Positions 32,292 through 39,094 of a stretch of DNA of 41,136 bases are shown one piece after another. How positions within the stretch are numbered: position 1 is the stretch's first letter; each line of letters opens with the position of its first letter. The notes beneath the pieces are model-generated. The model saw only the letters and a list, made by a program, of their open reading frames with translations, had not been told where the DNA came from and did no database searches. The DNA lies in the NCBI GenBank assembly GCA_019748055.1, contig JAIEQC010000030.1:1-41136 (forward strand), read 5' to 3'. The translations under genes were made by a program, and so were the position numbers. The DNA comes from Caulobacteraceae bacterium (GTDB lineage: Bacteria > Pseudomonadota > Alphaproteobacteria > Caulobacterales > Caulobacteraceae).

Positions 32292-33094
32292 TGGTCCAGC
32301 TCACCCTCCCCAAGGGCTCCCAGCCCCGGACCGGCAAGGTCCACAAGGCCCCCAAGGGCGCCAAGAACGTCAAGACCTACAAGGTCTATCGCTACGACCC
32401 CGAGGTCGACGCGAACCCGCGCTGGGACGTGTTCGAGGTCTCGGCCGACGACCACGGGCCGATGCTTCTGGACGCCCTGATCCACATCAAGAACACCATC
32501 GACCCCAGCCTGACCTTCCGGCGGTCGTGCCGCGAAGGCATCTGCGGCTCGTGCTCGATGAACATCGACGGGCGCAACACACTGGCCTGCACCAAGGGCT
32601 GGGACGAGTGCCGGTCCTCGACCATCGCCGTCGCGCCGCTGCCGCACCAGCCGGTGGTCAAGGACCTGGTGACGGACCTGTCGCTGTTCTACGCCCAGTA
32701 CGATTCCATCCAGCCCTACCTCCAGTCCGACGAGCCGGACCCGGAGAAGGAGCGCCTGCAGAGCCCGCAGGACCGCGAGAAGCTGGACGGGCTGTATGAG
32801 TGCATCCTGTGCGCCTGCTGCTCGACCAGCTGCCCCAGCTACTGGTGGAACCAGACGGAATACCTCGGCCCGGCGGCGCTGCTTCAGGCCTATCGCTGGA
32901 TCGCCGACAGCCGCGACGACGCGACGGACAAGCGCCTCGACGACCTCGAGGATCCGTTCAAGCTCTACCGCTGCCACACCATCATGAACTGCGCCCAGGT
33001 GTGCCCCAAGGGGCTGAACCCGGCCAAGGCCATCGCCGAGACCAAGAAGCTGATGGTCTCGCCGGCGCGCAAGAAGACCAAGGCCGAGGCCTGA
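32291..33094 (+). CDS. sdhB: Succinate dehydrogenase iron-sulfur subunit
   Basis: A 267-aa electron-transfer subunit of complex II. The N-terminal 2Fe-2S domain has Cys80, Cys85, Cys88 and Cys100 ([22 protein letters not shown] region). The C-terminal domain binds 4Fe-4S and 3Fe-4S clusters through [11 protein letters not shown] (Cys171, 174, 177, 181) and [12 protein letters not shown] (Cys228, 234, 238). The ~25-residue lysine-rich N-terminal extension is common in Alphaproteobacteria. The start shares a base with the sdhA stop codon. The ferredoxin gene follows immediately. Confidence 0.97.
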   Translation: MVQLTLPKGSQPRTGKVHKAPKGAKNVKTYKVYRYDPEVDANPRWDVFEVSADDHGPMLLDALIHIKNTIDPSLTFRRSCREGICGSCSMNIDGRNTLACTKGWDECRSSTIAVAPLPHQPVVKDLVTDLSLFYAQYDSIQPYLQSDEPDPEKERLQSPQDREKLDGLYECILCACCSTSCPSYWWNQTEYLGPAALLQAYRWIADSRDDATDKRLDDLEDPFKLYRCHTIMNCAQVCPKGLNPAKAIAETKKLMVSPARKKTKAEA

Positions 33095-33095
33095 C

Positions 33096-33416
33096 GTGGC
33101 GAAAATCACCTACGTCGAGCACGACGGCCGCGAGCATGTGGTCGAGGTGAAGAACGGGCTTTCCGTCATGGAGGGCGCGATCCGCAACAACGTGCCCGGC
33201 ATCGACGCGGATTGCGGCGGGGCCTGCGCCTGCGCCACCTGCCATGTCTACGTCGACGAGGCCTTTCTGGCGGAGACCGGCCGCGCCTCGCCGATGGAGG
33301 AGTCCATGCTGGACTTCGCCGACAACGTTCAGCCCAACAGCCGCCTGTCGTGCCAGATCCGCGTCTCGGACGACCTCGACGGCCTGATCGTGCGCCTGCC
33401 GGAAAGCCAGCACTGA
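33096..33416 (+). CDS. Adrenodoxin-type 2Fe-2S ferredoxin
   Basis: A 106-aa soluble ferredoxin. Cluster ligands are Cys40, Cys46 and Cys49 in [17 protein letters not shown] (C-x5-C-x2-C) plus Cys86 in RLSCQIRV, the adrenodoxin/FdxB pattern. [11 protein letters not shown] is the acidic partner-binding helix of this group. Likely roles are electron supply to iron-sulfur assembly, heme A or P450-type oxygenases, possibly the Rieske oxygenase at 5817. It uses a GTG start one base after the sdhB stop, with GGCCGAGG inside the sdhB end serving as the ribosome site, so it is an extension of the sdh operon. Confidence 0.93.
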   Translation: MAKITYVEHDGREHVVEVKNGLSVMEGAIRNNVPGIDADCGGACACATCHVYVDEAFLAETGRASPMEESMLDFADNVQPNSRLSCQIRVSDDLDGLIVRLPESQH

Positions 33417-33430
33417 GCGCGAACCCGGAC

Positions 33431-34210
33431 ATGGTCGCCCGGGTCGGGCGGCTGATCGAGGCCGGCCCGTCCGATCGCCCGGCGCGCATCGCGATCGTGG
33501 GGGCGCAGGGGTCGGGCAAGACTACGCTGGCCCGCGCCGCCGCCGAAAGGTTTGGCGCCGCCCAGATCTCGATCGACGACGTCTATCTGACCCGCGCGGA
33601 GCGCGAGGCCATGGCGCGGGACGTGCATCCCCTGTTCGTGACGCGCGGCCCGCCCGGCACGCACGACCTGACCATGCTCACCGCCCTGATGCACCGTCTG
33701 TGCGAGGCGCGCCCGGGCGACGAGACGCCGCTGCCCGACTTCGATAAGCGTGGCGACGACCGCGTGCCGCCGGACCGCTGGCGCACCTTCACGGGTCGTC
33801 CCTCCGCCATCCTGATCGACGCCTGGTGCCTGGGCGCCCTGCCGCAGACCGAGGTTGAGCTGGCCGAACCGATCAATGCGCTGGAGCGGGACCACGACCT
33901 CGACGGCGGCTGGCGGCGCGCGGTGAACGGCTTCGTCGGCGGGGCCTACGCCGAGTTCGCCGCCGGACTGGACGCCGTTCTGTTCCTGAGGGCGCCGGAC
34001 TTCGACGTCGTGCTGGACTGGCGCTGCCAGCAGGAAGCCGACCTTCTGGGCGTCGCGCCCGCCGACCTGCCCGCAGCGGAGCGGATGCGTCTGGCCGGGT
34101 TCATCCAGTATTTCGAGCGCGTCACCCGCCGCATGTTGACTGGCGGCATCGACGCCGACGTCACGGTTTCACTGGATCGAAACCGGGTTCCGGGTCAGGT
34201 CACGGCATGA
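33431..34210 (+). CDS. P-loop kinase, plant-type glycerate-kinase-like
   Basis: A 259-aa kinase of the uridine-kinase/phosphoribulokinase superfamily. Walker A is GAQGSGKTT (24-32). ISIDDVYLTRAERE, RGPPGTHDLTML, LPDFDKRGDDR and ILIDAWCLG then follow in the order seen in plant and yeast-type D-glycerate 3-kinases (GLYK). It likely phosphorylates D-glycerate or a related small acid, inferred from the motif order. It starts 14 bases after the ferredoxin stop, without a strong ribosome site. Its stop overlaps the PilZ gene start. It continues the sdh-led plus-strand run. Confidence 0.87.
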   Translation: MVARVGRLIEAGPSDRPARIAIVGAQGSGKTTLARAAAERFGAAQISIDDVYLTRAEREAMARDVHPLFVTRGPPGTHDLTMLTALMHRLCEARPGDETPLPDFDKRGDDRVPPDRWRTFTGRPSAILIDAWCLGALPQTEVELAEPINALERDHDLDGGWRRAVNGFVGGAYAEFAAGLDAVLFLRAPDFDVVLDWRCQQEADLLGVAPADLPAAERMRLAGFIQYFERVTRRMLTGGIDADVTVSLDRNRVPGQVTA

Positions 34211-34530
34211 CGACCGAACGCCGCCTGGAAATCCGCCTGCCCGCCGACGGTCGCGGACTGCTGGTCGGCCCCGGCGTCGAGCAGGTCTGCAAGCTGGTCG
34301 ATCAGTCCGCTTCGGGTCTCAGGGTCCGGATCGATCGGCCCGGAGCCCTGCCGCGCGATCTGATGATCGTCGACGTCCCGGGCGGCGTGGCCACGCCCGT
34401 GACCTTGGTCTGGCAGAAAGGCCAGGAGGCGGGACTGAAGCGGGCGGGCGACGGCGCCACCCTGCGTGGGCTCGTCCCGGGCCGACTTGTGCCGGTCAGG
34501 GACGCCTGGCGACGCGCCGGAGGACGCTAA
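34207..34530 (+). CDS. PilZ-domain protein, putative c-di-GMP receptor
   Basis: A 107-aa single-domain protein. RRLEIR (Arg6-x3-Arg10) and DQSASG (Asp32-x-Ser34-x2-Gly37) match the two PilZ c-di-GMP-binding motifs, RxxxR and D/NxSxxG. The rest predicts a small beta barrel (LRVRIDRPG, LMIVDVPGG, PVTLVWQKG). It should bind c-di-GMP and act on an unknown partner. The ATG overlaps the kinase stop (ATGA), so it is translationally coupled to a metabolic kinase, an unusual neighbour for a PilZ protein. The short length leaves some doubt. Confidence 0.75.
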   Translation: MTTERRLEIRLPADGRGLLVGPGVEQVCKLVDQSASGLRVRIDRPGALPRDLMIVDVPGGVATPVTLVWQKGQEAGLKRAGDGATLRGLVPGRLVPVRDAWRRAGGR

Positions 34531-34536
34531 GCTCCC

Positions 34537-35169
34537 GTGTCGCCGCCCGTCGATCCCGAACGCTACGCGGCCTTTCTCGCCGTCATGGCCGTGATGGCGG
34601 TCACTCCGGGACCGGCGAACCTGTTTTCCGTCGCCAACGGCATGGCACGAGGCAGGCGCGCGGCGTTGCTGGGCGTCGTAGGCATGAGCGCCGCGACCCT
34701 GGTCTGGTTCGGGGCGGCTGCGGTGGGACTCGGCGCCCTTGTGACGGCGTTTCCGGAGGCGTTCCGGCTGATCGCCTGGGCCGGAGCGCTTTACGTCGCA
34801 TGGCTGGGCCTGAAGTCTCTCTGGGCCGCGTGGCGCACGCCGTCGGAGCTGACCGAAGCACGGGCCGTGCGGCTGGGGAAAGGCCCGTTGGTCGACGGGT
34901 TTCTGGTCCAGCTGTCCAACCCCAAGGCCGTGCTGTTCTTCACCGCCGTGCTGCCGCCCTTCATGGATGTGGCACGCCCGGCGGGGCCCCAGCTGGCGCT
35001 GTTCGCAGCCGCGACGATCGGCATGGATTTCATCACCATGACCGCCTACGGGCTGGGCGGAGCGGCGCTTGCCCGTTTCATGACCCGACCCCAGGTGCGT
35101 CGCGGGTTCGACATGGCCGTCGGCGTCCTGCTGCTCACCGCCGCAGCCCTGATCGCCCTGCGGCATTGA
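34537..35169 (+). CDS. LysE-family translocator
   Basis: A 210-aa inner-membrane exporter of the LysE/RhtB family, which moves amino acids and related compounds out of the cell. AVMAVTPGPANLFSVANG (residues 18-35) has the family TPGPA signature. LYVAWLGLKSLWAAW follows, then the helix-4 region GFLVQLSNPKAVLFFTAVLP (about 119-138), also diagnostic. About six hydrophobic helices are visible. The substrate is unknown. The start is GTG; GGAGG lies about 13 bases before it, inside the PilZ gene end, a rather long spacing. It probably ends the operon. Confidence 0.88.
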   Translation: MSPPVDPERYAAFLAVMAVMAVTPGPANLFSVANGMARGRRAALLGVVGMSAATLVWFGAAAVGLGALVTAFPEAFRLIAWAGALYVAWLGLKSLWAAWRTPSELTEARAVRLGKGPLVDGFLVQLSNPKAVLFFTAVLPPFMDVARPAGPQLALFAAATIGMDFITMTAYGLGGAALARFMTRPQVRRGFDMAVGVLLLTAAALIALRH

Positions 35170-35170
35170 C

Positions 35171-35204
35171 GCCGGGAACCGGCGCGTTCAGCCTTCGTTC
35201 AGCC
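35171..35204 (+). promoter_or_regulatory. Hairpin and 11-bp-phased direct repeat before the lipoprotein gene
   Basis: GCCGG-GAA-CCGGC (35171-35183) is a perfect 5-bp hairpin just after the LysE stop. It is followed by CGTTCAGCC twice (35185-35193 and 35196-35204), exactly 11 bases apart. Direct repeats phased by one helical turn are the usual binding pattern of OmpR/PhoB-type response regulators. A site for such a regulator in front of an envelope lipoprotein gene is plausible but unproven. Confidence 0.45.
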
Positions 35205-35239
35205 GGATTGAGGGTCAATTGCGTTGGATGGAGAACCCC

Positions 35240-35785
35240 ATGAAACTCAACGGAAAATCACTTCGCGTCGCCGGTATGGCGACGGCTGCGGCCCTGATGG
35301 TTTCGGCCTGCGCCACAGCCACCGCATACGGCCCGGCCGACCATGGCGGACGCTACGGCTACTCCGAGCAGCGCCTGGAGAGCGACCGCTATCGCGTCAC
35401 CTTCGCCGGGAACTCCGTGACCTCGCGCGAGCAGGTCGAGATGTCCCTTCTGCTGCGGGCCGCCGAACTGACGGTCGAAAGCGGCTACGACTGGTTCTCG
35501 ACGGCTCAGCGCGCCACCGACAGGGACACCCGATACGTGCCGACCGGAAGCGGCTATCTCGACCGCTACGGCCCCTATTGGAGCCCCTACTGGCGCTACT
35601 ACAGCCGGGGCGCCTGGAGCCCGTTCGGCCCGCGCTGGGCCTCGGACTACGACGTGCGCCAGATCGACCGCTATGAAGCGACGGCCGAGATCGTGATGGG
35701 CCGCGGCGCCAAGCCCCAGGGCGACGTCGACGCCTTCGACGCCCGCGAAGTCATCGCCAACGTGGGGCCGCGCGTCAGGATGTGA
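35240..35785 (+). CDS. Lipoprotein, CC0125/CC1285-type family
   Basis: A 181-aa predicted lipoprotein, second member of the family in the window. The signal peptide ends VSACATATA with the lipid-accepting Cys30. The mature protein has YGYSEQRLESDRYRVTFAG, LLLRAAELTVESGYDWFST and a C-terminal EATAEIVMGRGAKPQGDVDAFDAREV, all matching the protein at 20488-20967. A Tyr/Trp-rich insert (about 110-145, YGPYWSPYWRYYSRGAWSP) is specific to this copy and looks extended or surface-exposed. GGAG lies six bases before the ATG. The upstream repeats at 35185-35204 suggest response-regulator control. Confidence 0.88.
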   Translation: MKLNGKSLRVAGMATAAALMVSACATATAYGPADHGGRYGYSEQRLESDRYRVTFAGNSVTSREQVEMSLLLRAAELTVESGYDWFSTAQRATDRDTRYVPTGSGYLDRYGPYWSPYWRYYSRGAWSPFGPRWASDYDVRQIDRYEATAEIVMGRGAKPQGDVDAFDAREVIANVGPRVRM

Positions 35786-35792
35786 GGAGCGA

Positions 35793-35816
35793 GGAGGCGG
35801 TCGCGAGACCGCCTCC
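35793..35816. terminator. Bidirectional terminator between lipoprotein and DUF6065 genes
   Basis: GGAGGCGGTC, loop GCGA, GACCGCCTCC: a perfect 10-bp stem closed by a GNRA tetraloop, in the 38-base gap between convergent stop codons. Only short T-containing tracts flank it. The position and stability support a shared terminator. Confidence 0.65.
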
Positions 35817-35823
35817 GCTTCAC

Positions 35824-36564
35824 CTACCCCAGGCGGGGATTCCGCAGCCGGCGCTTGTTGGTGTGGGTCTCCGGCGCCGTGCCCAGGTCCTCGGGAATCT
35901 CGCCTTTGAAGTAGAAGCGCTGCCACGCCTCCTTGGCGGCGGCCGGATCGCCGCCCGCCAGACGCTTGTTGAAGTCGGTGCGCTGGCGGTTCCAGGCCTC
36001 GAACTGGCCCTGCATCACCGGATTGCTGTCCAGCGCGCGGACCACCGGATCGACCTGCTCCATCTTGCGATGCTCGACCAGGGTGATGAAGCAGAACGGC
36101 TCTCCCCGCTCGAACCGCACACGGCCCGGCCGGGTGAACAGCCAGTTCATCGTGAAGGGGAACGGCAGCCAGTCGGTTTCGATCAGGCCGGTCAGGGCCT
36201 GGATGCCGTCCTTGATGTGGTTCGGCGCGCCCATGCACAGCATGCCCCAGCCCGGCGGCGTCCGGAACAGATACTGGGGGTGCATGGTCACCACCCCCTG
36301 GGTGAAGTGCGAGGTGACGAAATGCTCCAGCTCGGGCGTCGGCCGGTCGCCGGTGATCTTGATGTCCTCCTTCCGCGGGCCGCCGTTCCACTCGGCCGTG
36401 AAGCCATAGGGGCACAGCAGCTCCCACCCCGTGGTGTTGGCCATGTTCAGCGGCAGGCATTTGTACGGGTGGCGCGAGGAGAAGGCGTCCATCCAGGCGC
36501 GGGCCTGACGCCCCGGCACCAGATCCGGCGGGCGGGCGGACATGGGGAAGCATTCGAGTTCCAA
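35824..36564 (-). CDS. DUF6065 family protein
   Basis: A 246-aa soluble protein that matches what I remember of DUF6065, a family without known function. Conserved-looking segments are ELECFPM at the extreme N-terminus, [72 protein letters not shown] and a C-terminal TNKRRLRNP. The pattern of invariant Trp, Pro and Asn recalls 2-oxoglutarate or hydroxylase-like beta-barrel proteins, but no metal motif is certain. The start is TTG 36564, which keeps the LECFP motif and has GGAG seven bases upstream; ATG 36543 would remove it. It is divergent from the deacylase gene. Confidence 0.78.
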   Translation of the reverse strand: MELECFPMSARPPDLVPGRQARAWMDAFSSRHPYKCLPLNMANTTGWELLCPYGFTAEWNGGPRKEDIKITGDRPTPELEHFVTSHFTQGVVTMHPQYLFRTPPGWGMLCMGAPNHIKDGIQALTGLIETDWLPFPFTMNWLFTRPGRVRFERGEPFCFITLVEHRKMEQVDPVVRALDSNPVMQGQFEAWNRQRTDFNKRLAGGDPAAAKEAWQRFYFKGEIPEDLGTAPETHTNKRRLRNPRLG

Positions 36565-36635
36565 GACGCGGCTCCGATGCGCTACTGAGGCGGTCGTTCC
36601 TCCTAACCGCCCGTCCCTGCCGCCGCCAAGAGCCG

Positions 36636-37163
36636 ATGACGCCGCCGTTCGACCGCGACCGCCTGCTGGACTGGATGACGGCCCAGGGCCTGTCGCCCCT
36701 CACGCGCGATCATCCGCCCGTGTTCCGGGTCGAGGAAGGCCTGGAGCTGAAGGCGTCCATGCCGGGCGCTCACACCAAGAACCTGTTCCTGAAGGACAAG
36801 AAGGGTGCGGTCTGGCTGGTGTCGGCGCGCCAGGACACGGTCGTGGACCTGAAGCGCCTGCCGCGGGCGATCGTCTCGGACCGGCTGTCGTTCGGGCGCG
36901 AGGAGCTGCTGTGGGAGCTGTTGGGCGTGCGCCCCGGCTCGGTGACCGCGCTGGCCCTGATCAACGATCCCGACCGTCGGGTGACCTTCGTGCTGGACCG
37001 CGCCCTGTGGGAGGCGGACGTCGTCAACTTCCACCCCCTCACCAATGCGGCGACCACCGCCCTGTCTCAGGCCGACTTCCGCGCCTTCCTGACGATGCTG
37101 GGCCGCGAGCCGATCGTCGTGGACTTCGCCGACACGGAAGTCGGTCCGCGACGTCTCGTCTGA
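36636..37163 (+). CDS. Prolyl-tRNA deacylase, ProX/PrdX type (YbaK-domain)
   Basis: A 175-aa stand-alone editing enzyme that hydrolyses misacylated tRNA-Pro, usually Ala-tRNA-Pro. Family features are [13 protein letters not shown] (26-38), [14 protein letters not shown] with the conserved Lys around residue 48, [33 protein letters not shown], and [14 protein letters not shown] near the C-terminus. This order is that of ProX/PrdX proteins rather than Cys-tRNA deacylase YbaK. The ATG has only a weak GAG-containing upstream site. It lies in the gap to DUF6065 (divergent) and 71 bases before the thioredoxin-like gene. Confidence 0.9.
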   Translation: MTPPFDRDRLLDWMTAQGLSPLTRDHPPVFRVEEGLELKASMPGAHTKNLFLKDKKGAVWLVSARQDTVVDLKRLPRAIVSDRLSFGREELLWELLGVRPGSVTALALINDPDRRVTFVLDRALWEADVVNFHPLTNAATTALSQADFRAFLTMLGREPIVVDFADTEVGPRRLV

Positions 37164-37234
37164 CCCTTTGCGTTTTTCCCGCCGCGTGACCATCTGCGGA
37201 GCCGACCGGCCGGACCGGAGTTGAAGAGAAGACC

Positions 37235-38128
37235 ATGACCCTGACCGACGCCACTCCCGACGACCTGATCAAGGACGGCTCCGACGCCGGCTTCATGGCC
37301 GACGTGGTCGAGGCGTCGAAGACCCAGCCGGTCATCGTCGACTTCTGGGCCACCTGGTGCGGCCCCTGCCGCCAGCTGACCCCTGCGCTGGAGAAGGCCG
37401 TGCGCGCGGCCAAGGGCGCCGTGAAGCTGGTCAAGATCGACGTCGACAAGAACCCGGCCTACGCGGGCCAGCTGCGGGTTCAGTCGATCCCGACCGTCTA
37501 CGCCTTCAAGGACGGCCAGCCGATCGACGGCTTCCAGGGCGCCATCCCCGAGAGCCAGATCAAGGCCTTCATCGAGCGCCTGACGGGCGAAGGCGGCGTG
37601 TCGGACGTCGAGAACCTGCTGGCGCTGGGCAATGAGTCCTTGGGCCTCGACGACATCGGCGGCGCGGCGCAGGCCTTCGCCGAGGTGCTGTCGATCGACC
37701 CCGGCAACGTGAAGGCCGTCACCGGCATGGCGCGGGTCTATCTGGCCACCGGCGACCGCGAGCAGGCGATCCAGACGCTGGCCATGGTGCCGGCGACTTC
37801 GACGGACCCCGACGTCCAGGCCGTCCGGGCCCAACTGGCGCTCGGCTCGGCGCCGGCGCAGGACGACGGCGCGACCGCGGACTTGCGGGCGAAGGTGACG
37901 GCGAACCCCGGCGACCATCAGGCGCGCCACGACCTGGCACAGGCTTTGGCCGCCCAAGGCGACTTCAAGGGCGCCGTGGACGAACTGATCGAGATCGTCC
38001 GTGCCGATCGCGAGTGGAACGATCAGGCCGCCCGGAAGACCCTGCTGACCGTGTTCGACGCGGCCGGCGCCGGATCGGACGTCGCCCGCGACGGCCGCCG
38101 CCGGCTGTCTTCGATTCTGTTCGCCTGA
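37235..38128 (+). CDS. Thioredoxin/TPR co-chaperone, CnoX (YbbN)-like
   Basis: A 297-aa fusion of a thioredoxin domain and a TPR-like region. The thioredoxin domain (about 15-115) has VDFWATWCGPCRQLTP with an intact CGPC (Cys42-Cys45) and the cis-Pro in SIPTVYAF. The C-terminal ~180 residues form helical tetratricopeptide repeats. In E. coli CnoX lacks the redox pair, whereas the Caulobacter protein is described as redox-active; the CGPC here fits the latter. The likely role is protecting clients from oxidation and passing them to chaperones. Its stop overlaps (TGATG) a 33-codon micro-ORF leading to the Lon-domain gene. Confidence 0.92.
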   Translation: MTLTDATPDDLIKDGSDAGFMADVVEASKTQPVIVDFWATWCGPCRQLTPALEKAVRAAKGAVKLVKIDVDKNPAYAGQLRVQSIPTVYAFKDGQPIDGFQGAIPESQIKAFIERLTGEGGVSDVENLLALGNESLGLDDIGGAAQAFAEVLSIDPGNVKAVTGMARVYLATGDREQAIQTLAMVPATSTDPDVQAVRAQLALGSAPAQDDGATADLRAKVTANPGDHQARHDLAQALAAQGDFKGAVDELIEIVRADREWNDQAARKTLLTVFDAAGAGSDVARDGRRRLSSILFA

Positions 38129-38229
38129 TGCCCGCCCTCAAGCAGCGAGACGCCACGCGTCGAGCGCCGGGGCAGCAAGACGTCCTCAAGCAGCGAGCGA
38201 CCGCGTCGCGAGCGATAGGACAAGAATGA
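38128..38229 (+). CDS. Putative 33-aa micro-ORF made of two repeat units
   Basis: The ATG shares a base with the thioredoxin-gene stop (TGATG), and the stop TGA overlaps the ATG of the next gene (ATGA), so this frame bridges the two genes exactly. The peptide begins [18 protein letters not shown] and continues [15 protein letters not shown]; both halves share LKQR, then RA, then GQ. It is basic and without a signal or membrane segment. It may be translated for coupling only, or the open frame may be incidental to the DNA repeat. I know no homologue. Confidence 0.4.
   Translation: MPALKQRDATRRAPGQQDVLKQRATASRAIGQE
38136..38213 (+). repeat. Two hairpin-forming direct-repeat units, 48-bp period
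   Basis: CCTCAAGCAGCGA occurs at 38136-38148 and 38184-38196. Each copy is followed by a different but self-complementary stem: GACGC-CAC-GCGTC in unit 1 (38149-38161) and GCGAC-CGC-GTCGC in unit 2 (38197-38209). Both stems are flanked by GA on each side and then GC/GC, so the structure is GC, tandem G-A mismatches, 5-bp stem, 3-base loop. The stem sequence varies while pairing is kept. The 48-base period equals 16 codons, keeping the overlapping micro-ORF in frame. Confidence 0.8.
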
Positions 38230-38885
38230 TGGCACAGAGCTACATCCGCGCTGTCGACCTGCCGCAGGTGATCCCGGTGTTCCCGTTGCCGGGCGCAATC
38301 CTGCTGCCGCGCGGGCAGCTGCCGCTGAACATCTTCGAGCCGCGCTATCTGAACATGATCGACGACGCCATGGGCGGAGACCGGCTGATCGGCATGGTCC
38401 AGCCCGCCGGCGGGGCGCCCAGTCTGCCGGCGCTGTCGGGCGTCGGCTGCGTCGGCAAGATCACCAGCTTCGCCGAGACCTCGGACGGCCGCTATCTGAT
38501 CACCCTGACCGGCGTGTGCCGCTGGCGACTGACGGCGGAGCTTCCGGTGCAGACGCCCTACCGCCAGGTCCGGGCGGACTTCGCCCCGTTCGAGGCCGAT
38601 CTGACGCCCGCGGCCGAGGATCCGAACGAGGACCGGTCCGACCTGATGGACGCCCTGCACCGCTGGCTGGAGAGGCGCGGCATGGACGTGGACTGGGACG
38701 CCGCGCGCGAGGCGCCGGCAGAGGCCCTGGTCAACAGCCTGGCCATGGCCCTGCCGTTCGAACCGGCGGAGAAGCAGGCCCTGCTGGAAGCCGTCACCGT
38801 CCAGGACCGGTTGACGGCCCTGACCGCCGTCCTCAGCATCGACGCCGCCGACCCCGACGACGACGCCGCAACCACGAGACAATAG
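38226..38885 (+). CDS. Lon N-terminal substrate-binding domain protein
   Basis: A 219-aa protein formed by a free-standing Lon protease substrate-binding (LON/PUA-like) domain with no ATPase or protease part. Conserved features are [26 protein letters not shown] (about 16-41), [40 protein letters not shown] and the helical [21 protein letters not shown]. Such single-domain proteins are widespread in Alphaproteobacteria beside a CnoX/trx gene and a Trm112-like gene; the function is unproven. Start codons ATG 38226 and 38229 are adjacent; the first overlaps the micro-ORF stop. Confidence 0.9.
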   Translation: MMAQSYIRAVDLPQVIPVFPLPGAILLPRGQLPLNIFEPRYLNMIDDAMGGDRLIGMVQPAGGAPSLPALSGVGCVGKITSFAETSDGRYLITLTGVCRWRLTAELPVQTPYRQVRADFAPFEADLTPAAEDPNEDRSDLMDALHRWLERRGMDVDWDAAREAPAEALVNSLAMALPFEPAEKQALLEAVTVQDRLTALTAVLSIDAADPDDDAATTRQ

Positions 38886-38893
38886 CCGAACCC

Positions 38894-39091
38894 ATGAGCG
38901 ACGCCTTCGTCACCCCGCCCTCCGTCGACCCCCGCCTGTTGGAAGTGCTGGTGTGCCCCGTCACGCGCGGGCGGCTGACCTACGACCGCGAGGCGCAGGA
39001 GCTGATCTCGACCGGCGCGAAGAAGGCCTATCCGATCCGCGACGGCGTGCCGATCCTGCTGCCGGAAGAGGCGCGGGACCTGACGGACTGA
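38894..39091 (+). CDS. Trm112-like protein (UPF0434)
   Basis: A 65-aa protein of the Trm112/UPF0434 group. [33 protein letters not shown] and [10 protein letters not shown] match the family end to end. Only one Cys (in VCPV) is present, so a full zinc site is absent, as in many bacterial members. Eukaryotic Trm112 activates methyltransferases; the bacterial role is not settled. It lies eight bases downstream of the Lon-domain gene, the usual neighbour, and ends three bases before the convergent hydroxylase stop. Confidence 0.92.
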   Translation: MSDAFVTPPSVDPRLLEVLVCPVTRGRLTYDREAQELISTGAKKAYPIRDGVPILLPEEARDLTD

Positions 39092-39094
39092 GCG

